From positions 1 through 64,000 of the forward strand of contig QNGE01001300.1 in the NCBI GenBank assembly GCA_008508345.1: a DNA stretch of 64,000 nucleotides, given 5' to 3'. A model generated the notes under the pieces. It saw only the letters and a list, made by a program, of their open reading frames with translations. It made no database searches and was not told the origin of the DNA. Position 1 is the stretch's first letter. Each line of letters begins with the position of its first letter. Source of the stretch: Paragonimus westermani. Its lineage: Eukaryota > Platyhelminthes > Trematoda > Plagiorchiida > Troglotrematidae. Of the stretch, positions 50,101 through 61,469 are shown piece after piece. The position numbers and the translations under genes were made by a program.

Positions 50101-53100
50101 AATGAAAACCTTATTTACCGCACCTTATTTTGTAAGTCAACAAAGCGGTTGGCACAAACACTGTTTATTCGAAAAAATATGATGGAGTGAGTGTGTTACA
50201 AAATCAGTTTAAACGCAAACACCCACTGGCACTTAAAACTAACTCCGGGATGCCACAGTTGGAAAAGCCAAGTATGTGTACTGAAAACTCCATTCCTCGT
50301 TCGGGCACACCCCAGTATTCCTGTTTGGATTTATCCCGTCCCTTTGATATCTGAACACGCGCTTTTGTCCAGCCACCCGTGAGTCGTGTAAACTTGTCTC
50401 TCATCCTCATCGCACCATAATTAGCAGTTGGTTGTGGACGGTGCTCCGGGTAATGCGGATAAGCTCCACGAAGTGATTTCGTTTTCTCTCTGTCACCAGT
50501 TGCTCCAGACACTCAGTACAATGGAGCGAAGTCTTACGCAATTTTATATCCATGAAATTCGTTTATTTATGACGGTCGCAAATCTGCTCTCAGAAGTTTG
50601 GGCGGATAATCGAGGAGACCACCATTAAATACCTAATAATGTTGGAGTACCTGGATATTCGGATAGTTACTGATCAATCGATGGGATGCTACTTAGAAGA
50701 ACTAAGGTCGCTTCGATGTAGCCATATTGGTTGAAAATATTGCAACAGTACAGTTTTAACAAAACGAGATAAAACGCATAACTCCATGCTTAACAGAAAA
50801 CTAACTAAGCCCCAACAGAATCGGCATTATCTTTCATTACAGGTGTTGTTCTGTCAGATCTGATAAAGAAGCATGGTTTTTGATCAGCAACCTCGACCCA
50901 CCTGCATCTTCCGTAGTTGCCCACTATCTCAACTAATTCATTACTACCGTTTTAAAGTGGAAATTTCATTAGGTTCCGCTGTGATACAGTCCGTCGAACT
51001 TCCGAATCACTTATTGGACGTTATGAGCTCTGTGGAAGTCCGTCTGACTCGGTTAACGCGACAACCGGAACTATCGTATAGACTTGGAGAAGATGAACCA
51101 ACCCATCCATGCCTTAGTGAGAACAACAATACACTGCAGTCATCAGCATCGATGAATGGCTTTTTTCTCTATAAACTACCAAAGTGAAAATTGTTTTGCT
51201 GGTGAGACCAACAAAACTTTGCATGTAAACGTCTTCGCTTCAAAGTGAGTGGTATTGATGTTGATGTTTAGCATGTGAACTGTTTGAGGATCGTACCTAA
51301 AGACAGCTAGTGTTTTGATTGATAATAACTCAGATTTTTTTTACAGTTCTCGTCTTTCGATCGTTTGGCAAATAATGAATAATAACTTGTAGTCATGATG
51401 ACCTAGGTTGCGTCAACATGAGAGTTTTTGTTGTTGTGGGTTCCTCGTTTTGCATGACAATCTACTTTTCAGCGAGTCCCGCAAAAAATAATACCGGACT
51501 CGAGTTGTGTTATCATTGTAACTGGTAGGTGGTAAATGGCTGTATCAAGCTGCAGCGTCAAATTCTGGCTACCTATTTATGGGGCAGTCATGCAGATTAC
51601 TATATCACTTCTCTCAAATTAAGCACAACCAAAGTACGAGTACGAAAGATCCATTCGCATTTGAGTGATAGTTAGCTTTTATCGATTAGAGCCCTATATT
51701 GCTTTCGACCTGAGTGAACTTCAATGAGTCCGTATGATCTTTGTTACTCTCATGGTTTTGACCATCAGGACGAGGAAGTTTGTTTGTGAAACGCCGAGTT
51801 CCATCTATCCAGTTTATTACGACAGCAAGAATACACACATTGTGAGGTGCATGCATTTTGTTTATTCTCAGTCAATTACGTAAATTTCTGGCTACTATTG
51901 CCTAATAGGATAATTTAGTCCAAAAGCTTCCAATAGATAATTGGCAAGCGTTACTTAACATGTGCCCTATAGATAGATGTATTTAGATATTTGCCGCAAC
52001 ACGGCGTTTACGCATGGCTTGTACACAATGTTGGAACGTTTAGCAATGTCTGTCAGTTCTAAAGAATAAATGTATATTTGAAGTTGCAGTGCGTACAGCT
52101 CGATATATTGTACCACGCAGTTCTGAAGCGAAAGAGACCAATGGAAGGTGACATAAAAAAGGATGACGTCAGTAACGCTATGCAGACGTACAATATAATG
52201 TTTCTACTGATCACATTTGTGCCCGTCATACAGTCTAAGTGCTAGACGAGAATACTCACTTCATGAATAGATTCCTAAGGGAGAAAATACTTTTATAACA
52301 TTGCAACTTGAGAATTACTATTATGTATATCTTTTCCACAATAAATCATTTAGATTTAAGATTGCTAATTATGTATGTCAAATTGAAAAATGATATATAA
52401 TATGCATCTTATAACGAGTGGTCTAAAAGTGGCCATCTTCATTTATATAGTCATCTGTTGCGGAGTTGTTGCAAGTTTACATGCGTGGAACTCATTAGGC
52501 TGGACTGTCTGCATAGTGAGGATTTAACTCAGTGTGGAATACGCCAAAGAAACTACCATCAGCGTAAGAATGTTTGTGAAAGTCTTTTGGTTTACACGAC
52601 CGAGCGATATGATGGTTAGTTAAAAAGTCCTGCTTTGAATAAGCTTGTGTAATCCGGCAGACTGTCGTGATGAGTGAGATACAGGTAATGAAACATATAA
52701 GGGTAATCAACTTGCACTCATAATGTCTGCCTGAAGAATTTACAGCCGTATAACGGAACCATTATAAAACAAAATGTGTGCGTCATTTTGTAGCTTGACT
52801 AAGTAAAATAATTTTGATGCTTCTACTCTGTCAAGTTCACTCTTTCATTTTCTGTTTCTCTGTAGTGTTTTAGAAACGATTTGACCGATTTTTGACCGTG
52901 TTTCTTCTTAGCTTCACTGCTTATTCATTGCACAGTCAGTCCTATAAGCTTTTCCCGTTCGAAAGCAAACTGCCTTTAGTTCGAATTGTTTACATACCCA
53001 TTAAAGCAGTACAGGAATAAACAATTGCTCCATTGTAGTGTGCATGGTCTGTAATGTTTGTTTGATCAATACACGGTGGAAGCACACAGAAAAAACTCTG

Positions 53101-54329
53101 ACAGATCGGTTGCTGAACCCTGTTTTAACTAATTGTATTGCATGATTAGGCGCTTTTCCTGCACGTGTAGTAACTATATCGCACACTATAGATGAACATA
53201 GTGGAAGAGTAATAATTGGTGAAAAGAAAGTCTGTGGATTGCTATGATTTTCACCCGTAATGGTTATTCAAACTTGGTTAGAAATCGAATAATACACACT
53301 GTCGTTTAAAGAATCTGTTCGTGTTATTTTTGACGGCGCACAAACATCATTTTCTGTTGCTCCACCTCATACCTCATCGATCTGTTCTCTACTAAGGTAG
53401 CTGTTAAGCTCAGTACCTACTGACACCATCAAAAAACCTGTCGTTTTTGATAGTGTGCTGCACAAAACAATCCGTTATTTTCTTACCCGCTCTTACATTC
53501 TCCGTCGATCAATGCAATGATAGCACGAAGTGTCGGCGGTCAATGTGTAGCCAGCAGTTAGTTTAATTCTTGGAAGGCGTACATTATTAAGACGATCCGA
53601 CGCGTTTACAAATTTCACCATGTTTTTTGACACCCACTGGCAGTAAGTAAATGTAATGGTTTCTTGTTTGTTTGGATATAATCGGGGAATTCAAGGCTGA
53701 CTGAGGGTTACTTTCTATACGTCATTTCTTGAGTGTTAGAGTTGTTCAGTACTATTGTACACTATACTGTGGGTATAACAAAACGCGTCACCCGATTTCA
53801 CGATGGTTCTTGCTGGACTCTATAAATTCGGAAGGATGGAGGTTTCTTAGCCAAAACAAGAGAAAATTCAGTCATAGGAAGACTTTGACTTTACACTCCA
53901 GTTGAAACTGTGTATATTAAACACTAACTCGAAAAACTCTCACTGGATCACACGCTCATGTTTTTCAGAAAGAACGTTTTCTCCCATACAACCCAAACGA
54001 TTGTGAATTAGCTTTTTCGATTACAAGTAAAAAGCAAACAACGTTGTTCTGAATATCAAGCTTGTGGCAATATAACGAGATGAGCAATGTCGATGACCGA
54101 TCGACTCTGGTGCGATACTTAGAGCTTACAAAAATGAACTTCGTTTTGTTTTCCTAAGAACTGTCAGACACAACAAGGTATTCACGTAGTTAACATGCCT
54201 TAAGTTAGACTATAAATTTTAAAACAAATTTTGGTCTCTTTCAACTGCTCATCACCGAAGGGAGAATTATAATTTGTTTACGATTCTGTTCTGTTGCAAT
54301 TGGTGGATTTAAGTAAGATTGATTATCTG
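47177..54329. other. About 7 kb with no recognisable gene
   Basis: Frames worth recording are 48647-48895 (-, 82 codons), 50204-50512 (-, 102), 50191-50628 (+, two frames in one phase) and 50873-51187 (+, 104). The last is hydrophilic, with VEVRLTRLTRQPELS and an acidic stretch, and lies 22 bases after a TTCTGTCAG that could be a splice acceptor. None has a family I recognise. 50230-50480 is locally richer in GC. No repeats or RNA genes were seen. Confidence 0.4.
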
Positions 54330-54430
54330 TCAACGTGCTAACATCTGACCGACCAAACTTGACCGCGCGTCAATCAGGGGAGTATTGGTGTGCTTTTTGA
54401 GCAAACCGCTCATTTGGTAAGATGTATAAC
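54330..54430 (-). mobile_element. Ty3/gypsy integrase fragment (third copy of this region)
   Basis: The minus strand reads LLKKHTNTPLIDARSSLVGQ and MLAR before a TGA. LLKK-x-x-NT-x-L is also present in the integrase at 61470-62840 (LLKKRNTLNE), and NxLIDxxSSxxGQMLA in the direct repeats at 1861-2001 and 2562-2702. The differences between copies fall mostly at third codon positions, which supports a common coding origin. Only about 25 codons can be matched and the flanks are unrelated on both sides. Confidence 0.5.
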
Positions 54431-55484
54431 TTTGTACACTTAATATGTGTTTACGAGAAAAATTACATATTAGCGTTCTACTGAAAACAAAAATAAATTT
54501 TCCAGCTAACATCTAATTCGTTCTAATATCTAATTATCATGCAAGAAAGATCGAACTCTTCACCGATTTTCCATTTGCTAAGTTTTCAGGCTGAGTAGAT
54601 TTTTTTATCTCGAGATACAGTACTAAATACTGCAGAAGGCTAGATTGATTCACTGTTTCTTGGTCACTAAGGTTTCTCAACGTGGTTAGCTTCAGTCAAA
54701 TCCCAAGGACCTTCTCCAGCTGTTACGGGGATTTAATCAGAATTGATGTTTTTGTTCAACGGACTCTAAGATGGTCGGTTTCAAATGGAACTTGAAACTC
54801 AGTCCACAATTAATTGCCTGTATTCAACTGTCTTCCTCTACAGTTGTGTCTCTGAATCAACTCTGTAGGCACAAGCTGGGTGTACCACTAGTTTTACAAG
54901 GTCAAGTAAAATTGCGCTGTAAATCAAAGGTACAAACCAGCATTCACTGTCGCCAGAAATCCTTCACCAACGAAAGATTTCCGTTTTGAGCTGGCGAATT
55001 ACCGTAGCATATAGCAGGAGGAAGCCGTTTTATACGATTTATGTTGCACGGTCGGAAATTAACCATAAACTAATCCACCCTTAGTTACCCTGTGCATACC
55101 ATCTGAACCCACTCAACATAACAATGGTGGAAAAATCACAAAAACCACATCGTGTCATCACATCATCTTTTTTGTAATTACCACGATGTTTCAGGTTTCC
55201 CTTCATCAGATGATTTGAACTGATATGTGCACTGCATTTTTCAGTTTAGTGAACCAAGGTGTTGAAAGGCGAATGTGCAATGGTAAAACTGGAAGGCGGT
55301 CGTTATTCACATGTACTCACAGGATGTGTGAGCCCAGTTTCAGTAATATATGCCGTGAGGTGTTGAACACACTTTTTGCAAAACACCTTTTCAGTAGTAA
55401 GATATCTGCACCAAATTTAGTACAAATGAAGTTGAATAGTTTGGGCGTCATGTTTAACATGTTGTTGATAAACAGATTGGGAAT
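54431..55484. other. No recognisable gene
   Basis: A plus-strand frame covers 55225-55590 (121 codons), but its end overlaps the hammerhead-like fold and palindrome on the other strand, so it is unlikely to be a gene. 54771-54989 (+) is short. No other feature was recognised. Confidence 0.4.
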
Positions 55485-55555
55485 AACACAACGTTACGAG
55501 CAAGTTGTAACACTCTACGTTTCAGCCACCTCGAGCGGCCTTCTTCAGAAGTGTT
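55485..55555 (-). ncRNA. Second type of hammerhead-like fold (CTGAAGA core)
   Basis: On the minus strand: AACAC (55551-55555), TT, CTGAAGA (55542-55548), AG, GCCGC-TCGAG-GTGGC as stem II with one G-U pair, T, GAAA (55520-55523), CGT ... ACGTT, then GTGTT (55485-55489). CTGAAGA fits CUGANGA and GAAA is exact. GTT before the final stem fits the NUH cleavage triplet, and AACAC pairs with GTGTT as stem I. Stem III would be four base pairs with a long loop. The two extra T's in stem I and the unpaired AG and T at the stem II junction depart from the consensus. Motifs of the form CTGAAGAAGGC...GCxGAAACG occur at ends of Penelope-like elements, but no PLE coding sequence was recognised beside this one. 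Confidence 0.45.
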
Positions 55556-55558
55556 GTA

Positions 55559-55579
55559 ATCGAAATCGAATTTCGATTA
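55559..55579. repeat. Perfect 9-bp palindrome with 3-base centre
   Basis: AATCGAAAT, CGA and ATTTCGATT form a perfect inverted repeat directly beside the hammerhead-like fold. It could be part of the same element end. No function is implied. Confidence 0.6.
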
Positions 55580-58500
55580 CAGTCTCGTAAAATTCGAAGT
55601 TATAATCCAAGAATCCAAACAATTTCCGAAGAAACATTTCTTAATTATTTCAACTGATCACTTTACGAAGTGTAACATTCGGTTAAAACATAAGAAATGG
55701 CTTTGAGGTTTTGAAAAAGATAGGGTTGCCGGCTTATTTTCTCTTTTATTTAAGTAACCTTTTTAGGTGTTGCCATTTTTCAAGCGGTCAGAACTAACCT
55801 GCTGTAAATTAACGTTGTTGGGATTGAAAGAGAGAAAACCTGAAGCAAACTGTTGAACAAAACCTGAAATATCATCAGAATGTCAACAACAAATTTTGTT
55901 AATCGTGCCAAATTATATGTCTAATTGCGAGCTTACAAGAGAAACGCGAAGGAATTCAGTAGATCACAGCTTGGAACCTGATCAATAAACCAACAGTGGT
56001 ATGGTGTGTATTACATGGGAACAAAAACGTTTTATGGATCAAGGATCAGACGCATCCGTATTACTGGATAGTAATCTCTCACAACAGCTGCTGTCTTCAA
56101 CGTTATTCGACGGTTTTTCTACGCTTTACATTGGTGCAGCAAAATGAACTCATATAAAAAGCTCAGAAACAAGCAACAACTGCAACATAAAAAACTAGGG
56201 ACGATAAATTGCATTCAGGAACCTTTGCGTTCTCTGCAGATGAGCGTTTATTGGGTACATGCAAAAAATTTAAAACTACACAGCATTTTATGTTTCAAAG
56301 TATATTCAATTCGTAAAGATCGGAGGGCGTATCAATCGAAAGGCAAGTCAAAATCTGTCTTCTTTTGTTCGCATGGTTCTGGTTATCACCAACATTTCTG
56401 TCAGTCTGATTCACTTTCTGGTGTACAGTTCCGGAAAGATACCAGCACAAATAGTGCCGTGTAGCATCGTTTGTACTATCCGAAGTCCATCAGAAAGGGA
56501 AATTTAAGTCAAAATCATAATTCACGATACACTGACGCTCATTAACCGGATACACTTCTACGAGTGATTTCAAAGTATCACGTGTATTCATGTCTTATTT
56601 ATTTCACCTGAACAATCGGTTTACACCTTTGTTACTCCGAACCAAGTTCACGTGGAACTGGGTGGAGGAAACACAAGTCGGCTTGCTGCCTTTTTCCACC
56701 TTGATCTACTGAGTAGCTAAGTTGGTCGAAACCATCAAGTCATTTGTCGGTAAAATCTGTACAAAGCAAATATCGTTTAGTAACCGGAGATGACAAAAAT
56801 AAAGACTGTTGCAGAACATATCAGTTTAAGTGAAATGCTCTCCAATGAATTTTTGGAGAATTCTTCCTCGTCAACGTAATTTTTCTGGAAAACGCTGGCC
56901 CATGTTAGAAGGAACAGCGAAAATTTCTTGAGTATCACAGCCTATGTCATTAGTGAATGATTAGTCAGAGTGACGCGCTATCTACCTCGCTTTTCTTAAT
57001 TTGTTGATATTACTTTCAGAATTCAATTGCCATGCAAATAAGAAGAACAAACAACAGGAAGGTAAATTACGTGATGTCGGCCAGCTTCCAATAATTACGC
57101 TGCCTACTGTTCGCTCAAACCAACAGCCTTCACAGTAGATTGCTTCCAAACGTAAACCCCGCAGAAAGACGCAACACAAAATACTGTCAACTCATCCTGC
57201 ACTTCTCTGGTTATGGTCCCTGTGTTAACATATGTTGCTTATTACATTCTCTTCATTTGACAAGGTTCTATTTTGCGTTTTTCATTAACGGAATTGGCTT
57301 CACCGTATCCCGGTTAAATTTGCACAATACTTGATGAATAAATATTGCTTGACTGTGTTGATCTATTTTCACCGCAGTCCATTTTGTTTTCCCCTCCGAC
57401 CAAACCATTTTTGAACCTCCTCATCACCCGCCATGAATTTGTTAACTAGCTCTTATCGTATAGCTCTACTTAATTAACCTAACTACCAAACAATCAGTTC
57501 ATCAATATGCTAAACTGTGATCTGAATTTCTGTTCGAAATAACTTCTGTTCATGCATTTGTCGAAACTTTCCCTTGTACACGTTATTTCTGCACACACAC
57601 AACACATAACAGAAAGTTTGAAAGGTTGGTACAATGTTAATTTCATGAAAATTTTGTCAAACACGCTACATCCTAGTAGTTTAAACAAAAGTGTACATAA
57701 AAGTTGTCACATTGTTTACCAGTTCAACCTTCAGGGCAATAATGTGAATCAAGCAAGTCGTTATTGCTATTGTTACTAGCCATGTTTGATTATCCTTTCA
57801 CTTCCCTGAATTTGTTCACGTAGTCACTCTCATCATCTGCTAAAGCGGGTAACGGACGCAAGGAAATTGACGCCAGTTTCGTTGTTGACGATCAACTTAT
57901 CGCTCTGCCTTGTTTGGAGCATGTCATGAGAAAATTAGTTATAAAAGTGAGCAGTACCTTCACAAACTAAAGAGTTCCTTGTTGTAATCTGATTGTTCAT
58001 GTGTTACGTTTCTCTTGGTTGTATTTCACCTATGTGGTCAATTAAGAGACTTTCTTAATATATGCGCGCACTGAGTAATATTAACGAAATTTAACTACCT
58101 TGCAACTGGAGATGATACACTTATTATGAGTCTATCGGTTATAATTCAATGGAAGTATACGACCACACTCCTGGTTGCAACCATTCAACAAGCGAGTGTA
58201 TATTCTTGTTATTCATATCAACACACGTTGCTAATTTACGGCTTTCCCTTGGATATTAAGACAGGTTGTACTTACGCTTTAAAATACACAGATCCTACTA
58301 GGAACTACACCAGCAATTTTAGGGCAAACTATGACCCTGAGTCATTCAGTATAGAGTTGTGTTATCGGTATATATGAAAACGCGCGCACTCCAAGCATTT
58401 CGCATACGCTGTAGCGGTCGCAGTTATGCTAGTTAGATCATCGGTAGCAACTGTGTACGTAGGAAGTGTCAACTCGCTGGAAGTAATGAAAGACTGGTAG

Positions 58501-59504
58501 AGGCAAACAATAGAGATGAAAATAAAGTTGGAAGGGAAAGTGCTTCGTTAAAAAAAATCCGGGTCCAGAAAGACAACTACTACTGCACCATGGAACAAAC
58601 AGAGAACGTAAGCTTCTGAGCTGATTTTCAGATTGCAGAAACACATCTTCAGTGTAGTACATGTAGTACATAGATGGATGGAAGATTGAGACTAGATTTC
58701 AGAGGATTATGAAAAGTTGTCAGATCACTACTGTGGTTGCAGCTAAATATTTTCACAATTTTATCACAGTTATCTTCGCGTTGCACCTTAAGCTTATTTC
58801 TACTGCACAATTAATCCAATCGGTATTTGACAATACCTGTAGTACAGACGAGTACGTCAGCCTTCCGGGAACGACGGTGTCCCGATTTGAGTCTATATAC
58901 AACTTTCCTCAGAGTGTGCACATTCAGTGACAAGCAGAATACCCAGTGTCCAGCTGCAATGCTGTCCTGTCATTGGTAAGATCGCCACCACAGAAACACA
59001 CTGACAACGGTGTCTTCCACAAACCAAGTCTTTTTTGAATAAATAAAGTCCAAACTACTCGGTCAGTTTGTTGTGCGACCCAAGCTTGGCATTGTTTATA
59101 ATTGCAATCACGATTTTCTCTCTTCTGTTGCGTAAGGGTCTTCAGCATTCACTAATGTATCTACAGCAATCAGCAGTGTTGTTTGGAAATCGGATGCGAC
59201 CCCAAGTCACTTACCCATGGTTGACAGTCTAGCTAGCTCAATTTTTCCGTGGACCGATTTTTTCTAGCAAAAAACATACACCGCACTGAACGCTACAATT
59301 CGTTTCACTACGAAGCGCCATCTTATGAAATCAACTTCCTCATTTATTTGGTATCTTTGGTTTGTTGATATACCGTACATAATTACAGAGACGAGTGTAA
59401 TAACCAGTAGTCTCAACTCAATGTAAAAAGACAGCGAGATAGTTGAAAATTCTCTTTCACTTCTGATATCTTACCTGTGAAATCAGATTCGGAAATCTTT
59501 TATT
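55580..59504. other. About 4 kb with no recognisable gene
   Basis: Frames reach 106 codons at 56144-56464 (+). 57494-57779 has sense and antisense frames over the same bases. 58438-58671 and 58924-59148 on the minus strand share a phase but match nothing. No mobile element was recognised, though the left part may be the body of the element ending at 55485. Confidence 0.4.
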
Positions 59505-59632
59505 TTACTGATGAGTAGTCGGGGATTTGGTTCATATTCAAGTTGACCATCACTCACATTGGATCGCAGCGTTCGCATTCAGATAGACTTTGCAGCCAGC
59601 CTCTTTCGAAAAGAAGCACTAGACTCGAGTTT
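59505..59632 (-). mobile_element. SINE copy, 5'-truncated, head-to-head with the complete copy
   Basis: Read on the minus strand it starts AAACTCGAGTCTAGTGC, that is, in the last bases of the ribozyme GAAA, and continues with the SINE body to CCCCGACTACTCATCAGTAA. The body matches 18497-18620 almost throughout. The first 49 bases (59584-59632) are an inverted repeat of 59757-59805 with two mismatches. An ambiguous base (N, 59633) separates it from the start of the complete copy. It is non-coding. Confidence 0.8.
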
Positions 59633-59633
59633 N
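59633..59633. other. Ambiguous base (N)
   Basis: This is the only N in the window. It falls exactly between the two head-to-head SINE copies, where a foldback could hinder sequencing or assembly. Confidence 0.95.
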
Positions 59634-59655
59634 GTCGTGCCTAATGTGATGTCAA

Positions 59656-59710
59656 CGGCGTAGTGGTCAACACGGTTGCTTCATGATTGGAATGTCCGGA
59701 GTTCAGATCC
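59656..59710 (+). promoter_or_regulatory. Pol III internal promoter of the SINE (A and B boxes)
   Basis: CGGCGTAGTGG at 59656-59666 matches the A-box consensus TRGCNNAGTGG except its first base. AGTTCAGATCC at 59700-59710 matches the B-box GGTTCGANTCC at 8 of 11 positions. The spacing of about 33 bases is normal for tRNA-type promoters. The divergent copy at 31228-31390 keeps the B-box region as AGTTCTAATCC. Confidence 0.65.
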
Positions 59711-59728
59711 CGGCCGTGGCAAGGATAT

Positions 59729-59773
59729 GCACTACTGATGAGCTCTAATGAGAGCGAAACTCGAGTCTAGTGC
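59729..59773 (+). ncRNA. Hammerhead ribozyme, type I, all core bases present
   Basis: Stem I is GCACTA (59729-59734) with TAGTGC (59768-59773), six perfect pairs, open at the outer end. The core CTGATGA is at 59735-59741. Stem II is GCTCT-AATG-AGAGC (59742-59755), five perfect pairs closed by a tetraloop. GAAA is at 59756-59759. Stem III is a minimal A-C/G-T closing with loop TCGA (59760-59766). The cleavage triplet is GTC (59765-59767), with predicted cleavage after 59767. Every conserved hammerhead position is satisfied. Such short stem III forms are known to cleave best as dimers. Activity is predicted, not shown. Confidence 0.88.
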
Positions 59774-59805
59774 TTCTTTTTGAAAGAGGCTGGCTGGAAA
59801 GTCTA

Positions 59806-61263
59806 ACTTTTATTTGGCATATTACTTGCAAAGTAGCTCCGTCCCTTCTATTAGGCTAAACGTATTCCATGGCTCATTGCGGATGCAACGGCACTCATAG
59901 TACCCAAGTTCTCTTCATTTAAATGTTTAACGCGGGTGTCAATTTTTTTCACGCCTACGTAACAGAATACAAAGCGTACACTGAAATTTTAAGTGATATG
60001 TTCGGCTTCCAATTTGTCTGTCTTGGTTAACATGGATTTGTAAAATCAGGTTAAATTCCACTTCATTGTTTACCAGCGGGAATTCCATAATTAAGTTTGG
60101 CGGCTTACTTCGGCTTCAAGCACATCGGCAGTGTTCGGCAAAAATTTGGTGAAAAAAATAAGGTTTATGTTTGTTATTGCTCTGTATCAAATACTGTCCT
60201 GCACGAAACGCAATATTCTTCAAGAGATCAGGTTCGGAACCTGTTAAAGGAAATTCTTACAAAAACCAATGTTTTGAAAGTCAGAACAGTTCTGAATTAT
60301 TTTTTATTCCTTCGTATGCTCTCACAAATTTTGTGCCAACTTTTGAAAACCTGTAAGTAATCACCATATAAAATAAACTCCCAAGAATCCTTCATACGCC
60401 ACTAAAGTCTTGGGCCCGAAACTTTGTTTGACTTATTTGTCGTAGGAGAGTAAACCCCTTTGTTTCCTCTTGAACAGTTTAATAAACAGAGTGTAAATAT
60501 TTTACGTTCTGTCTTTCGTTTTATTTCGTTAAAAGTGGCCATCACGAAATCAAGTCCACTTCTGTTATACCACAAGAAGGCCGCCAGGTTGAAACAACAG
60601 AGTATGGAATCAACATGATTATTACTTAGTAATATCACAGAATAGAAATATATTGAAAAGGTTTTGATCGAAAAAACTGATCTTGACTGTCACAAGTTTT
60701 CATCGGATCACGGTGTTTCCGAATGAACGAATCGATTTTGTTCACATCAATGTGCTTTTGTAAGCTTTACTAAACCGACAGAAGTTAAATTTGTCGGGAG
60801 CACATTCTGAAGCTTGAGAGCACGTAGTTGATGAAATTCACGGCATCGATTTTCGGGTTGGTTCAGAATTGACTACTCGATTAGCACGTTAAAAAATTTG
60901 AGGTGAAACAGGCATTGAAAGGTAGGGTATAACGGCGACCAACTGCACCTTCTATGGAAATGGCTGATCAGAAGGATGGTGGAGCAAAAACAATCATTTG
61001 AAATCTGCACATCAGTTGCAGGTTGCCACTCAGGTCACTCAAATTTTACTAATGAACCAATTTATCCTTATTAAATAGAGCTTACATTGAAGTCATTAAA
61101 TATTTGCTACCGAATCCAATGTAGAACCGCTACTGACGAGGAGATAGGGATGCTGTCCAATAAAAAATGGAGAGTCACCGAGATGAGTGAGGATCTTGCA
61201 TTTCCACAATGTGTTTAAAAAAAGGAAAACTGCTCAAGTTTTACTCAAAATATACCTCGTTTG
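59806..61263. other. No recognisable gene
   Basis: Frames at 60097-60360 (+, 87 codons) and 60402-60638 (-, 78 codons) have no recognisable motif. This is flank between the SINE and the 3' end of the gypsy element. Confidence 0.45.
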
Positions 61264-61391
61264 TGTTGGAGATCGCTAAATTCCGGAACGAAAACAAAAG
61301 TCAGTCTTCGTGGCACAAAGCGAATCTCGGTTTATTGAGTTTTTATTGGTTATTTTATAGGCTAGACGCATCGGTAAAATGAAGAATTACA
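61264..61391 (-). repeat. Candidate 3' LTR of the gypsy element
   Basis: Read on the minus strand this segment begins TGTAATTC and ends CCAACA, giving TGT...ACA ends. It holds TATAAAATA (61351-61359) and two AATAAA signals (61331-61336 and 61342-61347) in LTR-like order. A purine run, GAGAAAGGGAGAGCG (61403-61417), lies just upstream and could be the polypurine tract, but 11 bases separate it from the proposed LTR start. A length of 128 bp is short, and there is no second LTR in the window to confirm the borders. Confidence 0.35.
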
Positions 61392-61469
61392 ATTGGTGTT
61401 GACGCTCTCCCTTTCTCATTGGTCGGCTCGACTCCGCTTGAAGCTCGTTTGTTTCAACGCGTGACGCAC

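Larger units (their letters stand above)
59638..59805 (+). mobile_element. tRNA-derived SINE with complete hammerhead ribozyme
   Basis: The element has a tRNA-like head with pol III boxes A and B, then a complete hammerhead at 59729-59773, then the first part of the SINE body (CTTCTTTTTGAAAGAGGCTG ... GTCTA). The body stops after 59805, earlier than in the other copies, so this copy is 3'-truncated or the junction is a different insertion. It encodes no protein and would be mobilised by a LINE reverse transcriptase. The architecture resembles the Sm-alpha family of schistosomes, a pol III SINE-like repeat with a hammerhead, but the sequence is not that family as I remember it. Other copies here are 18497-18620, 31228-31390 and 59505-59632. 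Confidence 0.82.
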
